Source of the DNA: Gigantopelta aegis
Lineage: Eukaryota; Mollusca; Gastropoda; Neomphalida; Peltospiridae
Direction of reading: 5' to 3'
Length of the DNA stretch: 64,000 nt
Assembly: GCF_016097555.1 (NCBI RefSeq)
Contig: NC_054701.1
Span: 5,409,890-5,473,889 of the forward strand
The notes beneath the pieces are model-generated. The model saw nothing but the letters and a program-made list of their open reading frames with translations. It had not been told where the DNA came from and made no database searches. This document shows positions 45,601 through 56,360 of this stretch, piece after piece (positions within the stretch are counted from its first letter, which is position 1; the number at the start of each line of letters is the position of its first letter). The position numbers and the translations under genes are program-made.

Positions 45601-47690
45601 GTCAGATATATGGAAGATCCTAGATGGATCATGCATCAGGCGAGCGCTGTACCACTGAGCTACGTCCCGCCCTAGGGCTATATGGTGTCAGATATATGGA
45701 AGATCCTAGATGGATCATGCATCAGGCGAGCGCTGTACCACTGAGCTACGTCCCGCCCTAGGGCTATATGGTGTCAGATATATGGAAGATCCTAGATGGA
45801 TCATGCATCAGGCGAGAGCTGTACCACTGAGCTACGTCCCGCCCTAGGGCTATATGGTGTCAGATATATGGAAGATCCTAGATGGATCATGCATCAGGCG
45901 AGCGCTGTACCACTGAGCTACGTCCCGCCCTAGGGCTATATGGTGTCAGTTATATGGAAGATCCTAGATGGATCATGCATCAGGCGAGCGCTGTACCACT
46001 GAGCTACGTCCCGCCCTAGGGCTATATGGTGTCAGATATATGGAAGATCCTAGATGGATCATGCATCAGGCGAGCGCTGTACCACTGAGCTACGTCCCGC
46101 CCTAGGGCTATATGGTGTCAGATATATGGAAGATCCTAGATGGATCATGCATCAGGCGAGCGCTGTACCACTGAGCTACGTCCCGCCCTAGGGCTATATG
46201 GTGTCAGATATATGGAAGATCCTAGATGGATCATGCATCAGGCGAGCGCTGTACCACTGAGCTACGTCCCGCCCTAGGACTATATGGTGTCAGATATATG
46301 GAAGATCCTAGATGGATCATGCATCAGGCGAGCGCTGTACCACTGAGCTACGTCCCGCCCTAGGGCTATATGGTGTCAGATATATGGAAGATCCTAGATG
46401 GATCATGCATCAGGCGAGCGCTGTACCACTGAGCTACGTCCCGCCCTAGGGCTATATGGTGTCAGATATATGGAAGATCCTAGATGGATCATGCATCAGG
46501 CGAGCGCTGTACCACTGAGCTACGTCCCGCCCTAGGGCATATGGTGTCAGATATATGGAAGATCCTAGATGGATCATGCATCAGGCGAGCGCTGTACCAC
46601 TGAGCTACGTCCCGCCCTAGGGCTATATGGTGTCAGATCCTAGATGGATCATGCATCAGGCGAGCGCTGTACCACTGAGCTACGTCCCGCCCTAGGGCTA
46701 TATGGTGTCAGATCCTAGATGGATCATGCATCAGGCGAGCGCTGTACCACTGAGCTACGTCCCGCCCTAGGGCTATATGGTGTCAGATATATGGAAGATC
46801 CTAGATGGATCATGCATCAGGCGAGCGCTGTACCACTGAGCTACGTCCCGCCCTAGGGCATATGGTGTCAGATATATGGAAGATCCTAGATGGATCATGC
46901 ATCAGGCGAGCGCTGTACCACTGAGCTACGTCCCGCCCTAGGGCTATATGGTGTCAGATCCTAGATGGATCATGCATCAGGCGAGCGCTGTACCACTGAG
47001 CTACGTCCCGCCCTAGGGCTATATGGTGTCAGATATATGGAAGATCCTAGATGGATCATGCATCAGGCGAGCGCTGTACCACTGAGCTACGTCCCGCCCT
47101 AGGGCTATATGGTGTCAGATATATGGAAGATCCTAGATGGATCATGCATCAGGCGAGCGCTGTACCACTGAGCTACGTCCCGCCCTAGGGCATATGGTGT
47201 CAGATATATGGAAGATCCTAGATGGATCATGCATCAGGCGAGCGCTGTACCACTGAGCTACGTCCCGCCCTAGGGCTATATGGTGTCAGATCCTAGATGG
47301 ATCATGCATCAGGCGAGCGCTGTACCACTGAGCTACGTCCCGCCCTAGGGCTATATGGTGTCAGTTATATGGAAGATCCTAGATGGATCATGCATCAGGC
47401 GAGCGCTGTACCACTGAGCTACGTCCCGCCCTAGGGCTATATGGTGTCAGTTATATGGAAGATCCTAGATGGATCATGCATCAGGCGAGCGCTGTACCAC
47501 TGAGCTACGTCCCGCCCTAGGGCTATATGGTGTCAGATCCTAGATGGATCATGCATCAGGCGAGCGCTGTACCACTGAGCTATGTCCCGCCCTAGGGCTA
47601 TATGGTGTCAGATATATGGAAGATCCTAGATGGATCATGCATCAGGCGAGCGCTGTACCACTGAGCTACGTCCCGCCCTAGGGCTATATG
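42675..47690 (-). repeat. SINE-derived satellite, ~60 monomers of 75-86 bp
   Basis: Monomers of 86 bp (or 85 bp, and a 75-bp form lacking ATATATGGAAG) are nearly identical. On the plus strand each reads GGGCTATATGGTGTCAGATA-TATGGAA, which is a SINE tail segment, then GATCCTAGATGGATCATGCA...GAGCTACGTCCCGCCCTA, which is the SINE head. Read on the minus strand each monomer contains the A-box-like TAGCTCAGTGG. The B box is cut at the head-tail joint. Marker variants repeat at 1844 bp (GATCCCAG 43687/45531; GAGAGCTG 43971/45815; GTAAGATATA 43029/44873), so there is a higher-order unit of about 22 monomers present at least twice. Confidence 0.95.
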
Positions 47691-47956
47691 GTATCATATA
47701 TATGGAAGACAGATAATGAGAGGAAACCCATTGCCACCATTCAATGGGCTACTCTTTCTGATAGCAGCAAGGGATGTTTTATATGCAGCATCCCACAGAG
47801 AGGATAGTACATACCACAGCCCTTGTTACAACTGTTACACCAGTTGTGGAGCATTGTCTGGAACAAAGAATAGCCCAATGGGCCCACCGATGGGGATCGA
47901 TCCATGACTGACTGCGTGTCAGTCGAGCTCTTTACCACTGGGTTACATCCCACCCC
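47691..47956 (-). mobile_element. SINE, right border of the satellite
   Basis: Starts with the same tail segment as the monomers (CTATATGGTATCATATATAT) but continues into full SINE sequence: GAGAGGAAACCC, GGGCTACTCTTTCTGATAGC, CCCACAGAGAGGATAG, GCCCAATGGGCCCACCGATG, and the head GGTTACATCCCACCCC. Its tail is the donor of the tail half of each monomer. Confidence 0.85.
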
Positions 47957-48029
47957 ATTGCACTTAGTGATGTGCTGTTACCTAATATTTCATGGAGGAT
48001 CACCTTACCTTCTTCATTCTTCTGGGAGG

Positions 48030-48245
48030 ATCCATAACTGGCTCAACAAAGGCCATGGTTTGTGCTATCCTGCCTGTGGGAAGTGCAAATAAAAGATCCC
48101 ATGCTGCTAATCGGAAAGAGTAGCCCATGAAGTGGCGACAGCGGGTTTCCTCTCAAAATCTGTGTGGTCCTTAACCATATGTCTGACGCCATATAACCAT
48201 AAATAAAATGTGTTGAGTGCGTCATTAAATAAAACATTTCTTTCT
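48030..48245 (+). mobile_element. 5'-truncated SINE with 13-bp target duplication
   Basis: TTCTTCTGGGAGG at 48017-48029 and 48246-48258 flanks a copy running from CAACAAAGGCCATGG through AAAAGATCCC to GTTGAGTGCGTC and AAATAAAACATTTC. The long duplication shows LINE-type target-primed insertion. Confidence 0.85.
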
Positions 48246-48477
48246 TTCTTCTGGGAGGTTTTTTGGCAAATCTATATATACATAACTAATGTGGTATAGA
48301 ATTTATAAAATTATGCCATAAATGTGACTGAACATTGTATATTTTCAAAGCCAATAACACAGCTTTAAAACAATTATTATTCTAAATATTATTTAAATAA
48401 TATAATTAATCAACTAATTTTTCCACTGTATACATATATATATATATATACAATTATATTTTTAATGCAGTATGTAC

Positions 48478-48571
48478 CTGTAGTTTGAATGCTTGCACTC
48501 TCAACAAGTAGAGGTAGAAGCAAAACATCAAAAACAACTTTAAAAAGGAAATTCCTGGTGGCAACGGTCAT
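48478..48571 (-). CDS. Single-pass membrane protein with PPSY tail, exon 1 (signal peptide)
   Basis: On the minus strand an acceptor TTCTTTCAG precedes 48581; ATG is at 48571-48569 and the donor ACAG|GTACAT follows 48478. It encodes MTVATRNFLFKVVFDVLLLP then LLVESASIQTT, a typical signal peptide with likely cleavage after ESA. One base remains, matching the phase of exon 2 (G + AA = Glu). The upstream acceptor implies at least one more 5' untranslated exon, not located. The ATG is preferred because the segment after it is a complete signal sequence. Confidence 0.75.
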
Positions 48572-48581
48572 AACTGTGGAT

Positions 48582-48925
48582 CTGAAAGAATTTTAAAAAC
48601 AGAAATATATTTCTCAAAGTACCATGTTCTCATATTCAATATTGTGTAAAATTTTGAATAATAAAGTTGCTCCATGTGTGTAAAATGTCATATTCAAGAT
48701 GTATTTCAGTTGGTGATATCACATTATATATGACAGTTGTATGATATGTGATAACATGTTTTTGTCAAAAAACTGCACTTTTCAATTATTTGCAGAACAC
48801 AATAAGTAAGCAACACTAAACATAGCAGGTCCAACTAGGCGATAAAACAAGAGAAGAGAATGTTTTGAAGGTGAGAAAGAAAAGGAATGGAAGAGAGGGA
48901 ACAGGTGGGAAAAAGGGGGAGAAAC
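48582..48925. other. Upstream intron or flank of the PPSY gene
   Basis: AT-rich; no exon recognised. The sequence becomes purine-rich before the CA repeat. Confidence 0.35.
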
Positions 48926-49036
48926 ACACAAACACAAACACACCACTCACACACATACACCACTCTCTCACACACAGACACACACACACACACCACTCAC
49001 ACACACATACACCACTCACACACAGACACACACACA

Positions 49037-49073
<37 letters not shown>

Positions 49074-49078
49074 TCACC
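48926..49078 (+). repeat. CA/CT microsatellite
   Basis: Interrupted (CA)n with CACTCACACACATACACC units, then a (CT)n run (about 49037-49060), then CA again. Overlapping frames on both strands are compositional. Confidence 0.9.
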
Positions 49079-49459
49079 CCCCATTTCGACTGGTTTCGTA
49101 GATGATGTACAATTCATGTATCAGACAGCAGACCACACACATACACAGTACACATTTTCAATACATGTACCAATATGAAATGTATTTCAGGCCCATATGC
49201 AGATGGGGGCGGAGGGGGTGCAATGGGTGTGTACACATACCCCAAAATTACCAACGGTCCACATTTTTTTCTAAAAGTCTGTGGAATCAGATTTAGAAAA
49301 AAAAGTTTTTGTATTTTGGACACAGTTGCTGGCTACCTTTTGGTCGTTGTTAATTACATACATCCATCTCTAGCTGTCCCTGATAACACAAAGGCCTAAC
49401 AGAGGAGGGCTAGAGAACACTCAAGTTAGGGACCTCGGTCATATTACAAAAATGTAAAC

Positions 49460-50269
49460 ATAAAGAGACACGCCCTAGTTACATCTAGTTGTTAACCATT
49501 ACAGCGTTGTTTTTCGCTATTAATCCCATTTTTTTTGCACTTTACTTACATCATTCACCTGAAGTGCTTTTTGGTAATCCTGGTAATCCTGATGTTTGTA
49601 AAACCACGAAATGCATTTTTTTTTTTTTTTAACAAGCCGCGTGCACTCGAGAAAAAAACGTTAAGCAAGCGAGGTCCAATCTATTTTTAGAGCGAATCTT
49701 CCTGTGTAAATGTCACAGATGTTGGTATACCACGTGACTGTTATCATTTTGGTTCGGTTTGTTTTCTCGTGCACGGTTCGCGCAATCAACATCCGATTTG
49801 TTGTCGTTTGCTTGTTGTTCATTTGTGAGATTTTTCTTCACAGTTCATGAACATTTTCAGTAACAATAAAGTTCAGACAAGTAAGTGTCTCAATACAAAA
49901 CGTTACAAACCCTTAAAACCAATAATTTTGCTAAGTCTTGCGATATCTGGAGAGGGGATACAACCAGGACAGAACAGTTGGAACATGTCCAGGAGAGGTG
50001 AAAGGAATGCACCCAAAGTCTGTGCGCACTCTGTGAAATTTGTCGTGATGTAGGCATTGTTGTGCTTCGAGCGACATCTACCGGTGACATCAGAATACTA
50101 ACTTTCAAAATTATTTCAAGCAATTGGGACATGGGGATTCCCATGGTATTTATCGATATAAAACCTGCTTTTTCACTCCATTTGATAAAAACGTGATCTA
50201 AGTGTTACAGGTTTGTAGATTAACCAAATTATAATTTATTTTCGCTGGATGGAACTAGGGTGTGCGGCT
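49460..50269. mobile_element. TTAA element I, copy 2
   Basis: Near-identical to 32020-32762, including CACGTGACTGTTATCATTTT and GCACGGTTCGCGCAATCAAC. The left end is slightly decayed (TAAAGAGACACGCCCTAGTT); the right end GGTGTGCGGCT runs into TTAA at 50270-50273. That same TTAA is the left target of the next element. Confidence 0.8.
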
Positions 50270-50273
50270 TTAA

Positions 50274-51096
50274 AGGGACATTCCTGAGTTTGCTGCAATT
50301 TTTAAGATGTTATCGACAAACAGAGACTTTTTAATGATTGTAATTACATATCAAATATATTTTTCTGCATAAAATATTAGTGGCTGTATATTAAACGTGT
50401 TTCTGATCATTCTAATAATTGTACTGGGTTAAATTTCATTTTATTGCCTAAAAAAAAAAAAATTCGTTCGTACGAATTTATATGATGACAAAATCCAGTT
50501 TGGGCTTCTTACAAATATTAAGACAACCAGAAACACATTGAATATACAGACTTGGATATTCTAAATAGGAAAAATATATTTAATATGTAAGTTTAATTGT
50601 AAAAATATTTTATTAGTCGGAAACATCCAATAGAAGATACAAATCATTTCATTCTCCACTGTCCCCTATACAATGAACAAAGAAACAATTTCATGTCAAA
50701 CTATTTACATCTAAATTATAAGAAGATTCTAATGGGAAATTCAGAATTTAGTGAAAAAGAAAATGATTTTTTTTATTAAAACAACTTTAAAATACATAAC
50801 TGCTACTAAACGTTTCTGCCAAAGTTTACACTAATGTTTTGGCTAGAAATTCCCAAAACCAAAGAAAAATATTTGGTTTTCTATTTGCTATACCTACACC
50901 TTTCACTCTATCCCCTTCTTTTCTTCCTCCTTTAAATCTACTATAGTCTGTGGTATCTAAACATGTATCCGCATGTAAATTGTAGGGAGAAGTCTAAGCC
51001 TGTTGACCAATCCCAGTAGGCCCTATGTTGTTTTGGCAAATAAATATTGTTTAAACCAAACATCTTACAATGCAGCAAACTCAGGAATGTTTTCCT
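50274..51096. mobile_element. TTAA-flanked element, copy 2 (same family as 2084-2975)
   Basis: TTAA at 50270-50273 and 51097-51100. It begins AGGGACATTCCTGAGTTTGC and ends GCAAACTCAGGAATG plus a decayed TTTTCCT. Lacks the internal 510 bp of copy 1 and carries a nested LINE fragment. Confidence 0.8.
50627..51057 (+). mobile_element. LINE 3' end, 5'-truncated insertion
   Basis: Inserted in the TTAA element with a 6-bp duplication AAACAT (50621-50626, 51058-51063). The first ~45 codons read as the end of a non-LTR retrotransposon ORF2 (IEDTNHFILHCPLYNEQRNN), with the HxxxxC and CPLY motif seen near ORF2 C-termini, up to a TAA at about 50779. A 3' UTR follows, ending GGCAAATAAATATTGTTTAA. The clade is not fixed from this fragment. 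Confidence 0.8.
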
Positions 51097-51100
51097 TTAA

Positions 51101-52103
51101 GTGTACAACCAGATATGTTAACGTTTTCAGCCAGAAATATTTATTTAATATTACAAAACGTTTCTACCAATGATCAAGTGGTTTGTTAACATAATAACAA
51201 TAATAACAATTCAACTCAGTTGTAACGTTAAAAGTTGGCCACCTTCAAATTAATCTCAAACTGTAGCCTTTAGGCCTATCTTCAGTAATTGACAGTCACA
51301 TACTTACAAACTAGATTAACCGCACAATCTGTTTAAATGGAGATGTTTCAAAATCATCTTGACATAAATGTAACTCGTAACCAGTATTTCACAAGCACTA
51401 CTAAAATAGCTTTAGAACCCGGACATATTGCAAATCCAGGGAAATAACTCTAATATCTAGTTATCCTGAGCAAAAAATGTCATATACCGTACACATTCTA
51501 AAGTAAACTGGCCACGAGTCAGAAAACTTTATATAACTATCAGGGTTTTAACACTATACTAGGATTGGATTTTTTTTTCAAATTATAAAGATTAGCTATT
51601 GAACTTTTTTAAGGTGTCATTCGTTTCAACATTTGGGCCTACTGAGTTTACTCCCTTCTCAGGCTTCTGGATCTTTGCAATATAATAATAATTTTTTTAA
51701 AAATATTTTCACTATACCCAGTCGAAATGTACCATGCCCAAACAAAACATACCCATTCTTGGTCAAAATATAGCTATACTAAAACGTAGCAACCAAAAAC
51801 GATGTCAATAAAAACAACAAAACAAAAAAACATACACTTTTTACGTCATTTCACTTTATTTAAGAAAAATAATATAATTCAATACAACACAATTGGACAT
51901 CCAGTAGCAAATACAGAAAATCCAAATGAAGTGACTCACACTAGAACAGTTAGAAATATATTTAATGTATTACACAATGAACTTAATTTTAAAAACACCT
52001 CATCCTTGTATGCTTGATCAATAAGTTGAACTGTGGAAGTGGGGGTGTGGTGAGTACAGGGGGACATTTGGTTCCGAGTACTACTGGTATCAAATTAGCA
52101 ACA
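51101..52103. other. No gene seen
   Basis: AT-rich sequence with a (ATAACA)n-like patch near 51190. A plus-strand frame at 51802-52017 is Asn/Thr-rich, with no recognised domain. Confidence 0.35.
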
Positions 52104-52420
52104 GGGGCGGGACGTAGCCCAGTGGTAAAGTGCTCACTTGATGTGTGGTCGGTCTGGGATCGAACCCAGTCAGTGGGCCCATTGGGCTATTTTCGTTCCA
52201 GTCAGTGGACCACAACTGGCATATCAAAGGTCGTGGTATCTGCTATCCTGTCTGTGGGATAGTGCATATAAAAGATCCCTTGCTACTAATCAAAAACAGT
52301 AACGTGTGTCCTCTTTTAGACTATATGTCAAAATTACCAAATGTTTGACATCCAATAGCATATAATTAATAAATCAATGTGCTCTAGTGGTGTCGTTAGA
52401 CAGAAGAAACTTTAACTTTA
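52104..52420 (+). mobile_element. tRNA-derived SINE, full length
   Basis: Head GGGGCGGGACGTAGCCCAGT with A box TAGCCCAGTGGT at 52114-52125 and B box GGGATCGAACCC at 52156-52167, spaced as in a tRNA. The body contains GGGCCCATTGGGCTATTTTC and AAAAGATCCCTTGCTACTAA. The tail is of the second type (TTTGACATCCAATAG, CTCTAGTGGTGTCGTT). It is the best-preserved promoter-bearing copy in the window and the reference for the other fragments. Confidence 0.9.
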
Positions 52421-52799
52421 ATACATTAACAACCTGTTGACAGGTACATGTTGAACCAGCAGACACTAGATAATTATGGCAGTATAGTATAATACAGTAC
52501 CGTAATACTTGGTTATAAAATGTGTGTGCCCCCACTATACCAACAACTGATAAAAATTGCACTTAATATTAATTGTAAATCACTATCACAACATATGAAA
52601 CAACCAGTTTACTAATAGGTACTGGTACATTATTTATCTCTATCATGTTAAATATTAGTATTTACTCTATCCACTTTAGCCTACATAAATATCTGGAGGG
52701 AGATGCAAATGTGTATTGAAGGCACAAAATATGTATTGGGTAGTTTTCATGACTACCTCAATCTTAATACAGGTTTTAACAGAACTTTATTTATAGGCC
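52421..52799. other. No gene seen
   Basis: AT-rich sequence between the SINE and a MITE; nothing recognised. Confidence 0.35.
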
Positions 52800-52801
52800 T
52801 A

Positions 52802-52970
52802 CAGTGAAACCTTTTTAAACCGGATGATGCTGGGGACCTAATATTTATCTGATTTAGTCAGGCTCCATCGTTTAGAAGGTTGCATTTTAGAATTTATAAA
52901 ATTCAAGACCATGAAACTTGGCAAGTTTTGACAGGATTCCAGTTTGTTCCGGTTTAGAAATGTTTCACTG
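52802..52970 (+). mobile_element. Tigger/mariner-like MITE, complete
   Basis: 169 bp bounded by TA (52800-52801, 52971-52972). Termini CAGTGAAACC(T)TTTTAAACCGG and complement of CCGGTTTAGAAATGTTTCACTG. Non-autonomous Tc1/mariner (pogo-Tigger type) element; related pieces at 10993 and 15484. Confidence 0.85.
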
Positions 52971-53224
52971 TATCTGACAGAAGGTGAGGGTTCAGGGGAG
53001 AGGGGCAGGGGGTGTTGAGGGTAGTTTGTCTATATCAGTTTACATGATGGTTACATAATCATTTATATCCTCATTTGTTTAACCGAATCTCATGGTCCTG
53101 CCGAGACAAATGTGACTTTCAGAAAAAAAGTAGAGGAGAGCTGCTGTGAGAATACAAATATTTTAACAAATGGTAAAATTACAAAGGTATGAGCACTGCT
53201 CAGCAATGATTCAGACAAACTATA

Positions 53225-53330
53225 GAATACATAACTCACTGTTGGTGGGAGCCAGTACTGAGAAGTCCCAAGTCTGATCAGATGGCTTAATCACCACACA
53301 AATCAACCACGAAGGCTGGTTACATCTAAG
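53225..53330 (+). repeat. Dispersed repeat T fragment
   Basis: AACTCACTGTTGGTGGGAGC-CAGTACT followed by GATGGCTTAATCACCACACA and CCACGAAGGCTGGTT. Corresponds to the middle and end of the family also at 56095-56215 and 62728-62870. Confidence 0.45.
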
Positions 53331-53417
53331 ACTAACATATTTATATATTTGCTCACCTTATATACTGCAATACCACAACATATGTATAATAATCATGGTT
53401 CCTATTTTGTATACCTA

Positions 53418-53541
53418 ATTTTCAATATGTGCAAGTAGTTTGCAAGATGAACAGTTGTGCATGTGGAATTTTGTGCCTTATTTTCAATATGTGCAAGTAG
53501 TTTGCAAGATGAACAGTTGTGCATGTGGAATTTTGTGCCTT
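53418..53541 (+). repeat. 62-bp tandem duplication
   Basis: Two almost identical copies of a unit containing TTTTCAATATGTGCAAGTAG and TTTGCAAGATGAACAGTTGT, ending AATTTTGTGCCTTA. Recent local duplication in non-coding DNA. Confidence 0.9.
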
Positions 53542-54780
53542 ATTTTGCCAAGCAAGTACGGTATGTTCTCTCACAACATTAGGTGAATTAAAACAATATC
53601 TTAATTACTGAATGTAATTAAGTTATAGTCATGGTACAAACACATCATGCAACGAATCCGACTAGAACATAGATCACAATGAAATACATACATGTACTAC
53701 TAAAACAAGGATTCTTAATGTACAATACATTAAATATTTACATGATGAATTTAAGATGAATTTACAAAATATTAAGATGAATTTACAAAATATGGTAAAC
53801 AAAAATACCAAGCAATGCTTGATTTAAGTTCTAGTTCACAACCCATATAGCTACTTCGTTTCATACATCATTAAACTATTGTTACTTCTGACACCAGCAA
53901 TCCACCAGCCAGCTGTTTTCATATTTTTTTAAATATGAAAAACAATAAAAGTTGTAGACAAATCACAGTTTATTATTTAGGAGTTCAGCCACAATGGGGG
54001 TAACTTTTTATGTAACAAGCCATGTAATAATTTGATTTAGCACTTACTAACCAATAACATGGTCAGTACTAACCAATGCTGGCAAGCTTTCTGCCAGACA
54101 ATAATTTGAGGGTATGTAATACAAAAACCCAGATCATAAGTGCCCCTTCTAGGTGGTTATAAGTTTGAAATCTTTTGAAATTGGATGTTGTATTTCATGT
54201 ACGATACTTTGACAGATTGTAAACAGCAGTTCTCATACTATAATCTATCTAAAAACTAAAACCACTATATACAGTATAATATATCCAATGACACCCAACA
54301 AGTCAAAATTGAAAATTAGCAATTCAAGTTAAATTTGAATTAGGATGTTGAAATCCATATTTTAGCAGAAATAACAAACGACAACTGGGTCATCAATATG
54401 TATCGAAATTTAACATCTGCTTTGAAATTAGATACAAAATATTTTTACATCTGACAACCACTTTGTTCCATTAATTAAGAGTTATAAACAATACTATAGT
54501 AAATAATAAAATATCAGTGAATTTAGCGAGGTGCTACAAAATGCTAACCTTTAAGAAACGTACAACAGACTGTTTCAAAACAATTAATTGAATGTACAAT
54601 AATGGTTACATGCTACTGATTAAATCAAAAAGATAGCAAACATTAGTTAGTTAGCATGCACATTACTGCAATTTTCTACTAAAAGTTAGTTGTTTGTAAG
54701 CTGCATAACATCAAAATTGATTTGTTTGGGGGGTTTTCCCGCTGATCCTACAACTTTAGCTTAATTTTATTTTCCGATAC
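53542..54780. other. AT-rich stretch with one dispersed repeat
   Basis: 54085-54270 is a copy of repeat Q (compare 10540-10720), beginning CTGGCAAGCTTTCTGCCAGA, a terminal hairpin like element C. No gene is seen in the remainder. Confidence 0.45.
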
Positions 54781-54933
54781 GAAAGAAAGAAAGAAATGTT
54801 TTATTTAACGACGCACTCAACACATTTTATTTATGGTTATATGGCGTCAGACATATGGTTAAGGACCACATAGATTTTGAGAGGAAACCCGCTGTCGGCA
54901 CTACATGGGCTACTCTTTCCGATTTTATGTCCC
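54781..54933 (-). mobile_element. SINE tail copy
   Basis: GAAATGTTTTATTTAACGAC, CACTCAACACATTTTATTTA, ATATGGCGTCAGACATATGG and AGGAAACCCGCTGTCGGCAC: a 5'-truncated reverse copy of the type at 48030-48245. Confidence 0.85.
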
Positions 54934-55825
54934 TAATATGTCACTAATTTGGTTTCGCAAAATTTTAAGGTCACTAATATTTTATGATTTACAGTATATA
55001 TAAACATTGTAATGTTTTGTAAGACCTATTTCAGAAATGATGAAACATAGGTTGCAATTTTTCCTCTCTTTTTTGTAGTTGCTTTGTTGAATTTTTTTTT
55101 GATATAATTAATTAATTAATTTTATTATTAAAAAAATCCAGTCATTACATACACCGTTAAAGTATGGTAAAACTAAAAAATATTCAGAACAGTGGGTCAG
55201 CATATTCTTTTTATAATTATCTTTTGCATGGCACTGGTCCTGAATTTTCAGACCCTCTGTAAACCAGAATTCCCTCAAAACAGGATGTGTTGGGGGGTTT
55301 TCAGTCCATTTTTAAATAACAGTAAAGGATATAACCCCTTAAAACCAGACCTTTTACCTGGACCTGTGGGTGTGTGGTTTAGAAAGGGTTTCATTGTAAT
55401 ATAATAGAAATGAGCATTAACAATTATACTTATAATAATTTAATACACACAAAACTACAATTATCATAATACTAATGAGCAATCAATTAATGGTTTTTTT
55501 GGTTTTTAAAAAAATCATTAGATGTATATGAATATATTTGTTCTTTTACATAAAGAATAAAATTGTAATAAAAAACCCCACCTAATTGAGCAGATACAAT
55601 ATTTCAAATGATTTATATATAATCCAAGAATCAATGGCAAATAAATCTCACTGAAATTTGTTTTAATCTGTTTTAATTTGCAAACTAAAACATTTGAGCA
55701 GTGGAAAATTATATTAGTAATGTGTCTGCTAAAATATTATACTTCTTAAAAATGTGTTTGTGTTTTTATCTAATTCAGGTTCAAGCACTGTATCCTCTAC
55801 CATCTATGTAGGACAGGTTAATCAG
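54934..55825. other. AT-rich stretch; decayed MITE
   Basis: The interval from about 55190 to 55400 has Tigger-like traces (CTGTAAACCAGAATTCCCTC, GGTTTAGAAAGGGTTTCATT-GTA) and may be a badly decayed MITE. Otherwise no feature. Confidence 0.3.
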
Positions 55826-56010
55826 GGATTGAATTCCACCAGAATCATAAACATTATGTAATGTATTAATCAGGCATTGAATTCCACCAGAATCATAAAC
55901 ATTATGTAATGTATTAATCAGGCATTGAATTCCACCAGAATCAAAAACATTATGTAATGTATTAATCAGGCATTGAATTCCACCAGAATCATAAACATTA
56001 TGTAATGTAA
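55826..56010 (+). repeat. 48-bp tandem repeat, four copies
   Basis: GAATTCCACCAGAATCA starts at 55831, 55879, 55927 and 55975, so the period is 48 bp, with only a couple of differences between units. 48 is a multiple of three and keeps a minus-strand frame open by periodicity only. Confidence 0.9.
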
Positions 56011-56094
56011 GTATTCTGGGGTTCCATCTCATAATCTTCAATTTCTGATCCAAAATCTGGGATTGGCAGAAGCATGGAATCATGTTAAAAGTCT

Positions 56095-56215
56095 CCACCT
56101 GTTAATGGTTAGTGAGACAGAATGAAATCAGTGTAGTGGCCTTACACCTATTTACTGAGCTGTTAAAACTCACTTTGAGTTGAAGCTGGTACCAAGATGT
56201 GAGCTCAGAACATAA
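56095..56215 (+). repeat. Dispersed repeat T, copy
   Basis: CACCTGTTAATGGTTAGTGA, then TGTAGTGGCCTTACACC and GAAGCTGGTACCAAGATGTG. It aligns with the junction at 62728-62870 and includes the segment from which the 60-63 kb minisatellite is built. Confidence 0.5.
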
Positions 56216-56360
56216 CAATAATAAAGCAATGATGTAGCCAGTATGCCACAAAATGTTTTACAATGTAATTTATTATATTTAGTGATGTTCTTTCAAACAT
56301 TACTATCTTGTTTAGTACGGTATAACCAATGATACAAATGTACCACAAATATAACCTTAT

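Larger units (their letters stand above)
40539..48477 (-). other. Intron of the PPSY membrane-protein gene
   Basis: A 7.9-kb intron containing, from its 3' to 5' side, a SINE split by a solo LTR, a 5-kb satellite and two further SINEs. 40539-40850 is AT-rich with nothing recognised. A TA microsatellite (48436-48450) lies near the donor side. Confidence 0.7.

Noticed and set aside
42675-47690. An array of tRNA genes (A box in each monomer)
   Set aside because: The monomers contain only the head half of a tRNA-like SINE; the B box is disrupted and no cloverleaf can close.
42675-47690. CRISPR-like array
   Set aside because: The whole monomer repeats with no unique spacers, and the genome is eukaryotic.
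48816-49105. Cys/Val- and His/Thr-rich frames around 48.9-49.1 kb
   Set aside because: Translations of the CA/CT microsatellite.
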